Assembly: GCF_041146795.1 (NCBI RefSeq)
Contig: NC_135172.1
Coordinates: 11,956,137-12,020,136 of the forward strand
Length of the DNA stretch: 64,000 nucleotides
DNA from: Maylandia zebra
Taxonomy: Eukaryota > Chordata > Actinopteri > Cichliformes > Cichlidae
Direction of reading: 5' to 3'
The notes beneath the pieces are model-generated. The model made no database searches. It had not been told where the DNA came from and worked only from the letters and a program-made list of their open reading frames with translations. The position numbers and the translations under genes were made by a program. Positions 1 to 10,454 of the stretch are shown piece after piece (within the stretch, counting starts at the first letter, position 1; every line of letters begins with the position of its first letter).

Positions 1-122
1 CAAGATTTTCCATTTACTCTAATTTAACAGTAGTCATCTTGCAGAAGACAGTCGTTTGGTTACTATAGTAAAAACTATTATGTCACACAAACACAAACAC
101 AAAGAACATCAACAATGAGCAC

Positions 123-253
123 CTTTCTTTTTGCTGAAAGTGATATAGCTTTCTGTTACCATCAACTGAAACCGCCAACATTTCAGGTGTGCATGCTGGG
201 CAGCTGAAGCTGACATCACAGCACAGCTGCTCTTCCTCATCAAGAAAGCTGTG
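123..253 (-). pseudogene. KDZ (Zisupton-type) transposase exon, arm A copy
   Basis: The minus strand reads HSFLDEEEQLCCDV followed by CPACTPEMLAVSVDGNRKL. This Cys-pair plus DGN-KL-Y arrangement is typical of the N-terminal cysteine cluster of KDZ (Kyakuja-Dileera-Zisupton) transposases. A splice acceptor (TGCAG) precedes the exon and a GT donor follows it. The next exon of the same element is not in arm A because the window begins here, but it is present beside arm B (17911 onwards). No intact transposase can be assembled from what is visible, so this is a transposon fragment. Confidence 0.55.
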
Positions 254-381
254 CTGCAGTGCATCGCTTTTGGCACGCCCAGTCTGTATGTACAGAAACA
301 TAACAGAGGAGTAAATATTTGCATCTGCTTATTGAAAAACAATATCAAAGAAATACTTCACTCAGCCTTCCCCCACACTTG

Positions 382-814
382 CAGTTGCTTGCAAAAGTAT
401 TCGCCCCCCTCAGATCTGTGGCAAGATCTGAAACTGCTGTTCACAAACGCTGTCCATCTAATCTGACTGAGCTGGAGCTGTTTTGCAAAGAAGAATGGGC
501 AAAGATTTCAGTCTCTAGATGTGCAAAGCTGGTAGAGACAGACCCTAAAAGACTGGCAGCTGTAACTGCAGCAAAAGGTGGTTCTACAAAGTATTGAGTC
601 AGGGGGCTGAATAATTACGCACACCCCACTTTGCAGTTATTTATTTGTAAAAAATGTTTGGAATCATGTATGATTTTCCTTCCACTTCTCACGTGTGCAC
701 CACTTTGTGTTGGTCTTTCACGTGGAAGTCCAATAAAATTGATTCATGTTTGTGGCTGTAATGTGACAAAATGTGGAAAAGTTCAAGGGGGCCGAATACT
801 TTTGCAAGCCACTG
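382..814. mobile_element. Tc1/mariner-type nonautonomous element (MITE-like), arm A
   Basis: The ends are inverted repeats: CAGTTGCTTGCAAAAGTATT on the left and its near complement AATACTTTTGCAAGCCACTG on the right, followed by TA. The inside still encodes a Tc1 transposase C-terminus in the plus frame (ending KGGSTKY at about 595), so this is an internally deleted Tc1-like element. The mirror copy is at 17034-17466. Confidence 0.75.
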
Positions 815-1443
815 TAGTACCACGCTCCAACAGTTTTGCAAACTAGAGGCCATCCTGCTACACATAAAATATATCAGTGTCATAAATGTTAGTTTAGTCA
901 CGTGTTTGTTTATTATCCTTATTGTTTTATCTGGGACTGTTTGCAAACATCTCAGAGAGAGGAGACACCAGCATCTGAACAGAGACTCAAACCAGCAACC
1001 TGCAGCTCCCTGCTTGGCTGCTCCAGTTTTCTCCTCTCTCATGTTGCCCACCAGTGATTTCTAGCTGCCCACCCACACAGCAGGCTAGAATATGCACTGA
1101 GCCTCAGCACCATGGTTGCAATACTTGGACATGTTTTCTTTATTAAATAATGAACCAGACCCCAAAAAGTAAACAGCTGTTATTGCTAGGCAACGGGAGC
1201 AGCATTTGGTGATGCAGCACCTGACATTCCTGACCATGTGGGCGGAGCATGCATGGAATGGAATGTTTTGTAGAACTGTGCAACACAAGCACTTAGTTAC
1301 AGCATTTTTCATTTTATCCAGACACAGCTAGAGACACATCTACAGCAGCATCTCTGTGCAGGACAGACGACGGTTGAAGAAAAAAACACATCGAAAACTT
1401 CACTTCTCTACAAAACTTTGGTTCCTTTGTTTAAAAGGCCAAA
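815..1443. other. Upstream region of coiled-coil gene, no gene seen
   Basis: I recognise no coding sequence here. The last 130 bases before the ATG at 1444 are free of obvious repeats and could hold the promoter and 5' untranslated region of the coiled-coil gene. A TTTAAAAGG motif lies only about 15 bases before the ATG, too close for a normal TATA box. The same bases lie upstream of the arm B gene. Confidence 0.4.
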
Positions 1444-2511
1444 ATGAATCAAGGGAGATCGAGAAGAGGATTGGTGAGTGCGTCACCATACAGTACAGAA
1501 CAGTCTGAGCTGATTAAACTACGAGAAGAATTTCAAATAATACAGGCTGAAAATGTCAAATTAAAAGAAGTGGCAGAAGAATCAAGAGGAGAAGCTGAAA
1601 ATTCAAAGTTTGAAACCGAAGTAGTATTGAAGGAATTACTGCATGTGGGTCTAAAGCTTAAAGGAGAGAAGATGGGAAAACAACAAGCAGAAAATGAGAA
1701 TGAAAACATCAAGAAAGAACTGTTGGAAGCTCAAAAAGCATTGCAGGAAGAGAAAAGCACAGCACAAGAAGCTAAAAATAAATATCAAACTGCAAAGAAG
1801 GAGGCAGAAAATGTGATGCAGGAATTACAGGAGGTGCAGGAAGCTTTTGAAGGGGAGAAAAGGAAAATGCAGTTGGCAGCACAAGAAGCTGAAAATGTAA
1901 CGGCTGAAGCTGAAATACTCAGGAAGGAATTACTGCATGTAAAGCAACAACTTGAAGAGGAGAAAAAACGTAAACACGAGGCAGAAAATGAGATTGAAAA
2001 TATGAAGAAAGAATTGTTGGAAGCTCAAAAAGTGTTGGAGGAAGAGAAATTTAAAATACAGGAAGCAAAGAAAGAAATGGAAAATACAAAGAGTTTCACT
2101 CAAAACATGAGGAAGAAGTTGCTGGAAACAGAGGAAGAAATAGAAAAAGAGACACATGGAAAATGGGAGGCAAAACAGGAAAGTGAAACTCTGAAGAAGA
2201 AACTGATGAAAGTGCAAGAAGAACTTGCAGAAGAGAAAATTGAGTTGAAGGTATTCAAGAAAGAAACGACAGCCTCTGAGGTGACCAAGAAAGGCTGCAA
2301 AGATGCACTTAAAGAAATGCAAAAGCACAAAAAGGAAGCTAAAGAGCTCCTGAAACAGAAAGTCAAACTGGCCAAACAGCAGCTGAAAGAAGCATTTAAA
2401 GACGCCGAGGAGCAGCTAAACAAAACTTTAAAAGAGCTGAAGGCAAAAGAAAAAGAAAAGAAAGCCGAGGACAGGAGTGGATTCTGGAGCAGACTGCTGA
2501 GAAAAAACTGA
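1444..2511 (+). CDS. Intronless coiled-coil protein, arm A copy
   Basis: A single open frame of 355 codons starts at an ATG with A at -3. I do not recognise the family. After a short basic N-terminus (NQGRSRRG), residues 20 to 340 are almost entirely charged heptad sequence rich in Glu, Lys, Gln and Ala, expected to form one long alpha-helical coiled coil. There is no signal peptide or membrane segment. Two related blocks, NENIKKELLEAQKALQEEK near residue 86 and IENMKKELLEAQKVLEEEK near 181, show internal duplication. The C-terminus is distinctive: SGFWSRLLRKN. AATAAA lies at 2661. The protein is identical, residue for residue, in arm B (15337-16404), and its last 45 codons recur in the spacer. 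An intact frame without introns suggests a retrogene or a teleost-specific single-exon gene. Function is unknown; a structural or scaffolding role is only a guess. Confidence 0.7.
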   Translation: MNQGRSRRGLVSASPYSTEQSELIKLREEFQIIQAENVKLKEVAEESRGEAENSKFETEVVLKELLHVGLKLKGEKMGKQQAENENENIKKELLEAQKALQEEKSTAQEAKNKYQTAKKEAENVMQELQEVQEAFEGEKRKMQLAAQEAENVTAEAEILRKELLHVKQQLEEEKKRKHEAENEIENMKKELLEAQKVLEEEKFKIQEAKKEMENTKSFTQNMRKKLLETEEEIEKETHGKWEAKQESETLKKKLMKVQEELAEEKIELKVFKKETTASEVTKKGCKDALKEMQKHKKEAKELLKQKVKLAKQQLKEAFKDAEEQLNKTLKELKAKEKEKKAEDRSGFWSRLLRKN

Positions 2512-2660
2512 CCCAGCAGCATCAAGTTTAAGGAGAGCAATAGTTTCTTCCTCCTTCCCCCTCTCTCAACCTTTCTTTCACAAAAATCCCCCCAAACTTG
2601 ACTTGGGACGTTTGTTTGTTTTTAAAAACTCTATTCTGAATACATGTACTGAAATACACA

Positions 2661-2666
2661 AATAAA
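2661..2666 (+). terminator. Polyadenylation signal of coiled-coil gene
   Basis: AATAAA lies 150 bases after the stop codon, and a second AATAAA is near 2764. The mirror copies lie at 15182-15187 and near 15080 on the minus strand. Confidence 0.45.
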
Positions 2667-2969
2667 AATGCCATAACTTGACCTCACGTTGCCGGCTTCT
2701 TTTCTTGTGTGTCTGTGGATGTAAAACAGTAACACACTTTCTGCTCTGTGTGTTTTTAATTGTAAATAAATGCAATATATCTTCATTTTAAAAACTTCTG
2801 CTCTAAATCTTTTTTTAGCAAAATGCTTTTTTTGCCCCTTCCTGATTTCTTATGTTTTAACATGTTTGTTACATTTACATGTTTCCGATTTCAAGTGTTA
2901 ACACAGATGGTCAGAGACAGAGGTCTGGACAGCTCTTTCCCTTTATTTGTATTTATTCAGGTTATTTTT

Positions 2970-3038
2970 ATACTCAAAAATCCATCCACAAGCTTCAACG
3001 CGTCCAGAACTCTGCTGCCCGTATCATCACCAGGACCC
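2970..3038 (+). mobile_element. L2-type LINE scrap, arm A
   Basis: The frame reads KSIHKLQRVQNSAARIITRT, a motif shared by the C-terminal part of fish L2/CR1-type LINE proteins. The piece stops abruptly at 3038, where DNA of another transposon starts. The spacer copy (10455-11045) continues through the rest of the LINE, so the arm version was cut at this point. Confidence 0.7.
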
Positions 3039-3979
3039 TGCGGCTTTTAGTCAGGTGCGGCTTTTCTATAGATTGTCCATGATTTTTGTGATATCGTAAG
3101 ACGATTTGTTTTGTTTGTTCCGCTGTTGTACGGCACTACGTTGCCTGGCGGAAGGATCGGGGTTCAAAAGTGGTATGTTGGTCACATGTCCATCCGCCAG
3201 GCAACATAGTGCCGTACAAGTAGCGCGAAAAACAAACTTCAAAGTAGCGCTATGCGTTCAGCGGGAGTCGTGGATGACGAGCGGCGATAAACTTGCGAAA
3301 AGCAAGTTGTGCTCAACTCTACCGGTGGATTCTGACAGCGTGGAAAAGTGTGCAAACATCCACGATCACCAACGGATTTCGAAGGGCTGGACTGCTGCAT
3401 GATGAAGAGGAGGACACCGCCACGGCCCTTCAGAGGGTGTTCGACTCCGACACTGACAATGACAATGAGGATTATCTTTGGTTTTGAAAGTGACAACGAA
3501 GGAAAGAAGCTGAGAGTGGATGACGAAGCCATCCTGAGCCTGTTCGTTTCCGACACTGGAGAAGAGGACTTTGGTGGTTTTAGTGCGCAGGAAGATGGTG
3601 GTGAATGACTGACTTTTCTTCTTGTTAAAGCCGTGTCACTGCACCTGAGCCTAAAAGGTAGTCTGAATCTATTTTTCTGGTGTGCTGTAGGTTACTGTTA
3701 TGTACTACATTTGTTACTCATTTATGAAGCACAGCACATGTGCAAATATGTACCCATAACTTGATTTTCAAAATATTAATAAAAGGGGTGTGTCTCCAAA
3801 CAGCCATCTCTTTCCTGACAATTCGCTTTGTGCATATTCTCTTACATATGATAAGTCAATATTGAAACACCTGCGGCTTTTGGTCAGGTGCGGCTAATGT
3901 ATGTACAAAACAGGATTTTCCCCTGATTTTAGCTTGTGCGGCTAATATTCAGGTGCGCTTTGTAGTCCGGGAAATACGG
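3039..3979 (+). mobile_element. TA-type DNA transposon remnant with short acidic ORF, arm A
   Basis: Both ends carry related direct motifs (GGCTTTTAGTCAGGTGCGGC at the left, GGCTTTTGGTCAGGTGCGGC near 3875). The right end is AGTCCGGGAAATACGG followed by TA, a terminus common to a large fish DNA transposon group. Inside, plus-strand reading frames between 3293 and 3608 encode an acidic tail (FDSDTDNDNEDYLWF, then SDTGEEDFGGFSAQEDGGE). I suspect a pogo-like member of Tc1/mariner but cannot confirm it. The left terminus is missing, so it is a fragment. Confidence 0.5.
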
Positions 3980-4074
3980 TAAGCATATAAAACATGAAGT
4001 GTTTGTGAGGTTCATCTGCAGCACCTTTGTCTCTGTGAAATGTTTGCTAATTTAACATTTTCCCTCCTAAACAG

Positions 4075-7000
4075 GAAGGAGTTTGTGGAGGCCTATGTGA
4101 ATCATGCCTTCAACACATCAGTGGAGAGTCTGTTCCAGGAGTTCAAGCGAGGCTTCTTCCTGGTGTGTGAGCAGGATTTGGTGAGGCTGTTTCGACCAGA
4201 GGAGCTGCAGGGAGTGCTGGTCGGCCAGGACGTGCATGACTGGGAAAAGTTCAAACAGGTACAGTCAGCCAAACAGACACAGGCTGTAGTTTCACAGCTG
4301 TCCTGTAGCACAATAACTGTGTACTGCATACTGCCAAAAGCATTCAGCCGGCTGCTTTAACACAAATATGAACTTGAGTCACATCTCAGTCTTAATCCAG
4401 ACTTTTGTATGATAGTATAATATAATAGTCAGCCCACCCTTCGCAGCTATAACTGCTTCCACTCTTCTGGGAAAGCTTTCCACAAGGTTTAGGTGTGTTT
4501 ATGGGAATTTTTTGACTATTCTTCCAGAGGTGCATTTATGGTGTCAGACACTGATGTTGGAGGAGAAGGCCTGGCTCACAGTTGCTGCTCTAATTCATCC
4601 CAAATATGTTCTATCAGGGTGAGGTCAGGACTCTGTGCAGGCTAGTCCAGTTCTTCTACACCAAACTCACTCATCCATGTCTTTATGGACCTTGTATTGT
4701 GCACTGGTGCCCAGCCATGTTGGAACAGAAAGTGGCCATCCCCAAACTGGAAGCATGAAATTGTCTTGATATGCTGAAGCATTAAGAGTTCCTTTCATCG
4801 GCACTAAGGGGGCGAACCCAACTCCCGATAAACAGCCCCACAACAAAACCGCCCCTCCACCACACTTTACACTTGGCACAGTGCAGTCAGACAAGTACTT
4901 CTGGCAACCACCAAACCCTGACACATCCATCGGAGTCAGAGAAGTGTGATTCGTCACTCCAGTAAACACATCTCCACTGCTTTAGAGTCCAGTGTTGAGA
5001 TGCTTAAATCACTCCATCTGACGCTTTGCATTGTGTTTGTCAGTGTAAGGCTGGGATGCAGCTGCTCAGCCATGGAAACCAATGAAGTTTGGACATCTGT
5101 AACAACAGCAGACTGCAGATATTGGTGACTTAAGTGCACTATGAGCCTTAGCATCAGCTGACTAGCTGTCATTTCCAATTACTTCCACTTTGTTATAATA
5201 TCACTAACAGCTGACTATGGAATATTTAATAGCGAGGAAATTTCATGACTGGACTTGTTGCACTGGTGCATCCTATCACATTACCATGCTGGAATTCATT
5301 CAGTTCCTGAGAGCGACTCGTCCTTTCACACATGTTTGTAGAAGTAGTCTGCATGCCTAGGTGCTTGATTTAATACACCTGTGTCCATGGAAGTGATTGG
5401 AACACATTAATTGAATGATTTGGATGTGTTAGGGAATACTTTTGGCAACATAGTGTATGCCTGACCTTACAAACTCTATGATTATAACAGTCATTTTCAC
5501 TGTTTTCAGAACACAAGTTATGGTTGGAGATATCATGACCGCCACCCCACCATACAGATGTTTTGGGAGGTATTTGATGAACTAACTGAAGAGCAGAGGA
5601 AAGATTTCCTTCGTAAGTACTTGCTGAAGCCTCCGTTATGATATGTTACTGAAATCACACTGTATCATATAAAACATTAGATTTTTCTGCACTTTACCAA
5701 GATACATTAGAGAGCAGCATTGTTCTGATTAATACACTGTAAAGCTGCTTTATGGTTGAGTTAGTCATCAAAAACGTATGCCAAGGAAAGTGGGCCGAAA
5801 TTCCTCCCAACGCTATGTAAAGATTCGTTACCAGTTATCACAAACACTTGACTGCAGTTCTTGCTGCCAGGATGCTTCCACCAGTTAATACATTTAGAGC
5901 TCCATTGCTTTTTCACATAGGGCCAGCTAGGCTTGAATATTTTTTCCCTTAATGAATGAAATGATAAATTAACAATTGTGTTTTGTATTTACTTATTACA
6001 CATAAATGTGACAAATATGCAAAAATATCCAATGCAGTTTGCATACAGGCCCAACAGAGGAGTGGAGGACGCACTTTTGACTTTACTAAATCTAATTCTT
6101 AAACATGTAGAGAGTAAAGGGACTTTTGCAAGACTTCTTTTCATTGATTTTTCTTCGGCTTTTAATACAATACAGCCCCATATTTTAATTAAAAGACTTT
6201 TAGAACAGTTTGAAATCAGGAAAAACCTGGTGGGCTGGATTTTAGATTTTCTAACTGACAGGTCACAAAGAGTGAGAATAAATGGGGTTCTGTCTGACCC
6301 AGTGTTCTCCTCCACAGGTTCTCCTCAAGGGTGCGTCCTATCGCCCTTATTATTCACTCTCTATACAAATATGTGTCAGGGCAGACATGAAAACAGGGTC
6401 ATTATTAAATATGCAGATGACTCTGTTATTGTCAGCTTACTGAAAGAGGGTGAAATTAACCACGGTCCAGTCATTGATGACTTTGTTCAGTGGTGTGAGG
6501 AGTCTTATCTCCAGCTGAACATATCTAAAACAAAAGACATGGTTGTTGATTTTAGGAAACAACAAAATGGGCAAGCAGTTACTTTAATTAAAGGTCAGAA
6601 AATAGAGCAAGTACAATCATATAAATATCTTGGGACCATAATAAATGAAAAACTGAACTTTGATCAAAATTGCAAATCAGTTTGTAAAAAGGGTCACCAG
6701 CACCTTTATTGCCTTAGGAAACTTGTTCATTTCCACATTGACCAAAAAATTTTAACTTTGTTTTATCGTTCTTTTATTGAGTCTGTTTTATCCTTTTGTT
6801 TGGTGGCATGGTTTGGTCAGACCTCTGTCACAGAGAAAAACTCTCTAAATCAGATAGTGAGATGGTCCAGTCGTCTGATAGGTGAGCCACAGTCTTGTTT
6901 AGCCTCCCTGTACTCTAAGCAGGTACAGAGGATGGCTTTATCAATCCTTAAAAATGGTTCCCATCCTCTAAGGGGTGAATTTCAGCTTCTTCCCTCAGGA

Positions 7001-7554
7001 CGGAGGTTTCTATTTCCGAGATGCAGGACAAAGCGTTATAAAAATAGCTTTGTCCCCGTTGCTGTCACTGAATTAAATAAGAACTGTTTTTGATTCGAAA
7101 TATTAAAGTATGTGTCACAGTGAGTTTTATATATTTACTAGGTATGTGTGTTTTTAAAGGGATGTCAAATGCTGTCATTTTTCTGTAAAGCAAATTTACC
7201 TTGCCTTTAGGTATAAATAAAGTTACCTTACCTTACTTTTTCCTGTGATGTGATGATGATATGTATATGTATAGGTATGTAAAAGTTTTCAAAAAAAATA
7301 AGATAAGTAAAATGATATTTTCTTTCCATTGCTGTTCTTCAGGGTTCCTGACTGGTTACAGGAGAGCTCCTATTCTTGGCATCGACCAGGTCAAGATGAA
7401 GGTTTTTGCTATTCAGAGCAGCACCTGTGAGCAGCACTTCCCTGAGTCAGAGACATGTCACTCTAATCTGTATCTGCCTTTTTACTCAACTAAGGAGATC
7501 ATGCGAGACAGACTGACAGAGGCCCTGCTAGCAGATACAGATTTCACACTGTGA
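4075..7554 (+). CDS. 3' end of a HERC-type HECT E3 ubiquitin ligase, three exons
   Basis: Three exons with consensus splice sites join in frame: 4075-4258, 5510-5612 and 7343-7554 (stop TGA at 7552). They encode EFVEAYVNHAFNTSVESLF, then HPTIQMFWEVFDELTEEQRK, then FLTGYRRAPILG and the segment ETCHSNLYLPFYSTKE. This is the C-terminal half of a HECT domain, where ubiquitin is passed from E2 to the catalytic cysteine in the TCxxxLxLP motif, here present. It resembles small HERC proteins (HERC3 to HERC6). N-terminal exons (RCC1 repeats, start of HECT) are absent: upstream of 4075 lies a transposon edge. Intron 1 holds a Tc1-like relic and intron 2 a LINE. The visible frame is open, but without the 5' part it is a gene fragment unless the rest lies elsewhere. 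Related copies occur at 12236-13773 (minus) and 29584-30998 (plus). Confidence 0.8.
4430..5455 (-). mobile_element. Degenerate Tc1-like element in HERC intron, arm A
   Basis: The minus strand shows Tc1 transposase hallmarks (VKCGGGAVLLWGCLSGVG near 4860; GVTNHTSLT near 4960). The right end is GCCAAAAGTATTCCC in reverse, ending in CATAGTG followed by TA at 5456. The left terminus is not recognisable. The transposase frame is broken. The same insertion is present in arm B (12393-13418) and, with an internal deletion, in copy 3 (29939-30841), so it predates the duplications. Confidence 0.8.
5770..5950 (+). mobile_element. Second Tc1-like transposase tail in HERC intron 2
   Basis: The stretch GCCAAGGAAAGTGGGCCGAA and following bases encode a degraded Tc1 C-terminus (AKESGPKFLP... 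in broken frames). No terminal repeats are visible. The mirror copy is at 11898-12078. Confidence 0.4.
6010..7240 (+). mobile_element. 5'-truncated CR1/Rex1-like LINE, reverse transcriptase part
   Basis: An open frame to 7093 encodes the palm and thumb of a non-LTR reverse transcriptase: [33 protein letters not shown] (motif A), GSPQGCVLSPLLF (motif B) and YADDSVIV (catalytic motif C at about 6410). The end is AT-rich with repeated TTACCTTACC at about 7225-7240. The 5' end is truncated, as usual for LINE insertions. It sits in the last HERC intron on the coding strand. The palindrome breakpoint cuts through this LINE at 6215, so arm B has only its first 240 bases. Confidence 0.85.
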
Positions 7555-8309
7555 TGCTGGATCGTATGCAGCTCTAAAGGAGCGTGCACTGTGTCTGAGC
7601 CGAGGAGGAGGGATGAGATTTATTTGTACTCTTGGAACTCATCTTCTTTTCCTGTGGTACCTCAGGATAATTTACACTGTGCATTACAATAATATTACAC
7701 TATAGCAAATGCAAAAAATTCAACATCCCTACATAAGACAGCTGTGTAACAGCATCAGCATCATAAGGCACTTTAGAATTATCTGACTTTTCTTAATATG
7801 TCATAATTTATCCAATAATTTAAGTTACTGCTGCATTATAATTCTTATGAATCAAATCTAATTTTTATGCTCAGACAAACATGAACAGGAGAATGTATTG
7901 CTTTATAACTACTATATTGCTATAAACATCTGACTATGTAATACAATCCAATAGAGCACTTCTGTATTATTTATCACTTTATTCTTTGTGTTTTGTTTAA
8001 TTCTGGTGGGGTTGAATTATTTCCAATAATAAATCTTTAACATATGTAACATTGGTTATTTGTTGGAACAATAAAAATGTGTATTTTACACTAAACATTG
8101 CTTACCTGGTGTCAGTAAATCCCTAATTACTGCAGTCTGAGGTTTGCTTAACACGATTTGAAGAAGCAAGAGTACAGTAGTACTGTACTCTTGGCGGACG
8201 TGATTAAGGATGCCGTGCAGGTGCGTCCGCCCTCCCTGCACGGCACCGCAGGCCACGCCCCACCGCATACCCCCATCGCCCGACTGAGGCCGGGGAGCCA
8301 TCCGGTTGA
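7555..8309 (+). other. HERC 3' untranslated region and flank
   Basis: This AT-rich sequence after the HERC stop codon includes AATAAA at about 8027 and 8070, suitable for polyadenylation. A GC-rich stretch at 8190-8300 contains a perfect 10-bp hairpin (TGCCGTGCAG at 8211, complement at 8235). From 8310 it changes to an inverted copy of zinc-finger gene DNA. Confidence 0.45.
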
Positions 8310-9444
8310 AATGTTAAAAGAATGTTGGAAATTTGATCAGAATACAGTAAAAATGAGAGAAACAGATATTTTTCTCAGGTCATTGTGTTAAATTGTCATA
8401 ATCGCCGTGTTCTTTAAGACTATCAGCTCTACTCTAAACAACCCTGAAAGCCTCTGCTGACACATGTCATCAGTTCCTTTCTTTCTTTGTAAACAAGGTC
8501 GAGTCTGTCAGGTCAGCAATAGAACTTCCTACAGATGACCCATCAGTGTTTATTCCATGACTGTAAACATGTTTCCATTCGTCACTTCAGTCTTTACTCT
8601 GAAATACAGGAAATGACTTCATGGCTCAAAATATTTGTCGTTCAAACAATTCTTTATTTAACTTTTTTTTAAACTTTATTGAAGAACTTTAACAAAATAC
8701 ATTCAATAAAAACTTGAACAACAGGAAACTGATTTTTCATCCAACCACTGAAAAAAAAGGTAACAACTGAACACAAACACTACAGAAGAACAATTTATAA
8801 AGATTAACATGGAACTACAGGAACAGTTTGATTCATAGCCTCATTAGATCTTTAAGGAGAGCCGACCTGAACTCTGTGGAGCCTGATCTCCAGGGTTTTA
8901 AGTTGGACTCTGAAACCAGAAGAGGATGTTTCTCTCTCTTCAGATTCGCTGTCGTCCTGTGATGGGAACGATTTCAGCCCTGCGTGATCGCGCTGATGTT
9001 TGCACAGAGCAGATGATGAAGTGAATGTTTTGGCACAGTGGTAACAGTGAAACAGTTTATTAGTAACGTGGGATCGTTTGTGTGCAGAGTATGAACTGAG
9101 ATTACTGAAGCTCTTGTCACACTGCTCACAGCTGTAGTTTCCTTCCATGTGTGTACGTTCATGCTCGTTACGATTACCTGACTGTGAGAAGCTCTTGTCA
9201 CAGTGTCTGCACTTGTATGGTTTCTCTCCTGTGTGGACTCGTTTGTGTGTTTTAAGCTGACCTGCAGTGGTGATGGATGACCCACACTGATCACAGAGGT
9301 GCTTTTTGACCCCACTGTGAAAGAGTTCATGTCGTTTTAAGTCACCCGATGTGGGGAAGCTTCTCCCACATTCTTTGCAGTATTTCAGTTTGTCTCCAGT
9401 GTGTTTACGTTGATGTATTTTTAGGCCGGCTTGCTGACTGAAAG
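8310..9444 (-). pseudogene. Inverted duplicate of the last exon of the C2H2 zinc-finger gene
   Basis: This piece matches 60421-61558 in reverse orientation, covering most of the terminal exon and its 3' flank. The coding part (9444 down to the stop at 8852) stays open and keeps about five C2H2 fingers, for example CEQCDKSFSNLSSYSAHKRS and CYHCAKTFTSSSALCKH, and the tail SSSGFRVQLKTLEIRLH. Small differences exist (LKSFPSQ here, LKPFPSQ at 60.9 kb; GDLKRHE here, AELKQHE there). It begins mid-finger with no exon start, so it cannot make the full protein unless spliced to another gene. Confidence 0.8.
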
Positions 9445-10440
9445 TCTAAAATACTTAGTCATTTGTTTAATTGTAATTTAGCATTATATAACTCACATAT
9501 AAAACTATCAATTGTAATTTTAAATAGTTTAAAAGCATGTAGAAGAGGATATTTAGGCAAGTCCATTTCTCCTTTTGTTATCAAGAAGCACAGACAAAAA
9601 GGAAAAATAACCCTGAATCATTGGTCATTGGTCCCCACCAATGCCAAAACGAAATCTACGCCCACTGTCTCTTCCATTGCCGTTTCACTCCAAACGTAAC
9701 AAATGTCCAACTCAGACAGTGTTCTCAATTTGCATTCACACACAGTGAATTTGCAGCTTGTTGGAAATGCATCTCCATCCATCCAGTCATGATGATGGTG
9801 TTTTCTCCTTGCTGATGCCTTTTGCACATACTGCTGTTGCTGCTGGACCCCTCGCTGCTCAGGATACTGCTGTTGTCTCTTGACCTGCCATGTTGTTGCT
9901 TTTGGATCTGCATTTCTCGACAGTCAAGTGGAGGGTGCGTCTGTCCTCTCAGTAAGTGAGTGAGACAGTAGACAGTGGTGAGGAGGGCTGTGTGAAAGCA
10001 AAAACACATAAATATGCCTGACACCCGTAAACGAAGCAGCATCTGGCTGCAGTTTAAAGACTCTTTTGTTTGTCTTGGTCTCGTCTCGTCTCGACTTCGT
10101 CTCATCTTGGTCTTGGTCTCGTCTCGACTTGGTCTCGACTTGTTCTTAGTCTTGTCTTGGTCTCGATACCCTCTGGTCTTGGTCTTGGTTTTGGCAGTCT
10201 TGACTGCAAGTCTAGTTGCACCAGTGGTGCCATGAGCAGTATCTATCTGCTGCTCATCAGCTGCTATGCCGTGGTTATTGTCACAATGTGGTGTATTTGG
10301 ATCACTCGATCCTAAGTGGATATGGATATGATCCAGGATTGGATGTTTTGTAAAAAATTTGAAAGGAACAATTGTTCCTTTCCCCTTTGCTGTGTACTCT
10401 GCTGATGCTGTTTTCAAAACCTACCACACTCATGTACAGT
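9445..10440. other. Spacer region with pyrimidine-rich minisatellite, no recognised gene
   Basis: Between 10060 and 10210 the plus strand is a degenerate tandem of units like GGTCTCGTCTCGACTT and GTCTTGGTCTT. A 230-codon minus-strand frame (9725-10417) runs through it and gives Lys/Arg/Thr/Asp-rich repeats, which I attribute to the repeat composition and not to a gene. The rest resembles no family that I know. Confidence 0.4.
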
Positions 10441-10454
10441 ATCAGTGTCACACT

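Larger units (their letters stand above)
1..6215 (+). repeat. Arm A of large inverted duplication
   Basis: Position x in this arm pairs with 17848 minus x in arm B on the opposite strand. The open reading frames I could compare mirror each other exactly, for example 1444-2511 with 15337-16404 and 4040-4360 with 13488-13808. I noticed about ten single-base differences, mostly between 4260 and 5815, so identity is above 99.5 percent. The inner end lies inside a LINE reading frame at 6215. The outer end is cut by the window start, so the true arm length is unknown. Contents: KDZ exon, Tc1-type MITE, coiled-coil gene, L2 scrap, a TA-type transposon remnant, two HERC exons and half a LINE. Confidence 0.95.

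Noticed and set aside
1930-2328. Phe/Leu-rich frame opposite the coiled-coil gene (mirror at 15520-15918)
   Set aside because: Antisense of a Glu/Lys-rich coding sequence naturally gives Phe/Leu/Ser runs.
8974-9330. 118-codon Ser/Thr/His-rich frame (also at 60535-60891)
   Set aside because: It is an alternative frame of the zinc-finger exon; the proper frame shows regular C2H2 spacing.
10060-10210. Possible CRISPR-like or satellite array
   Set aside because: The units are degenerate and without unique spacers; it is a simple pyrimidine-rich minisatellite in a vertebrate genome.
9725-10417. 230-codon frame rich in Lys, Arg, Thr and Asp
   Set aside because: It runs through a pyrimidine-rich minisatellite and shows no domain or splice support.
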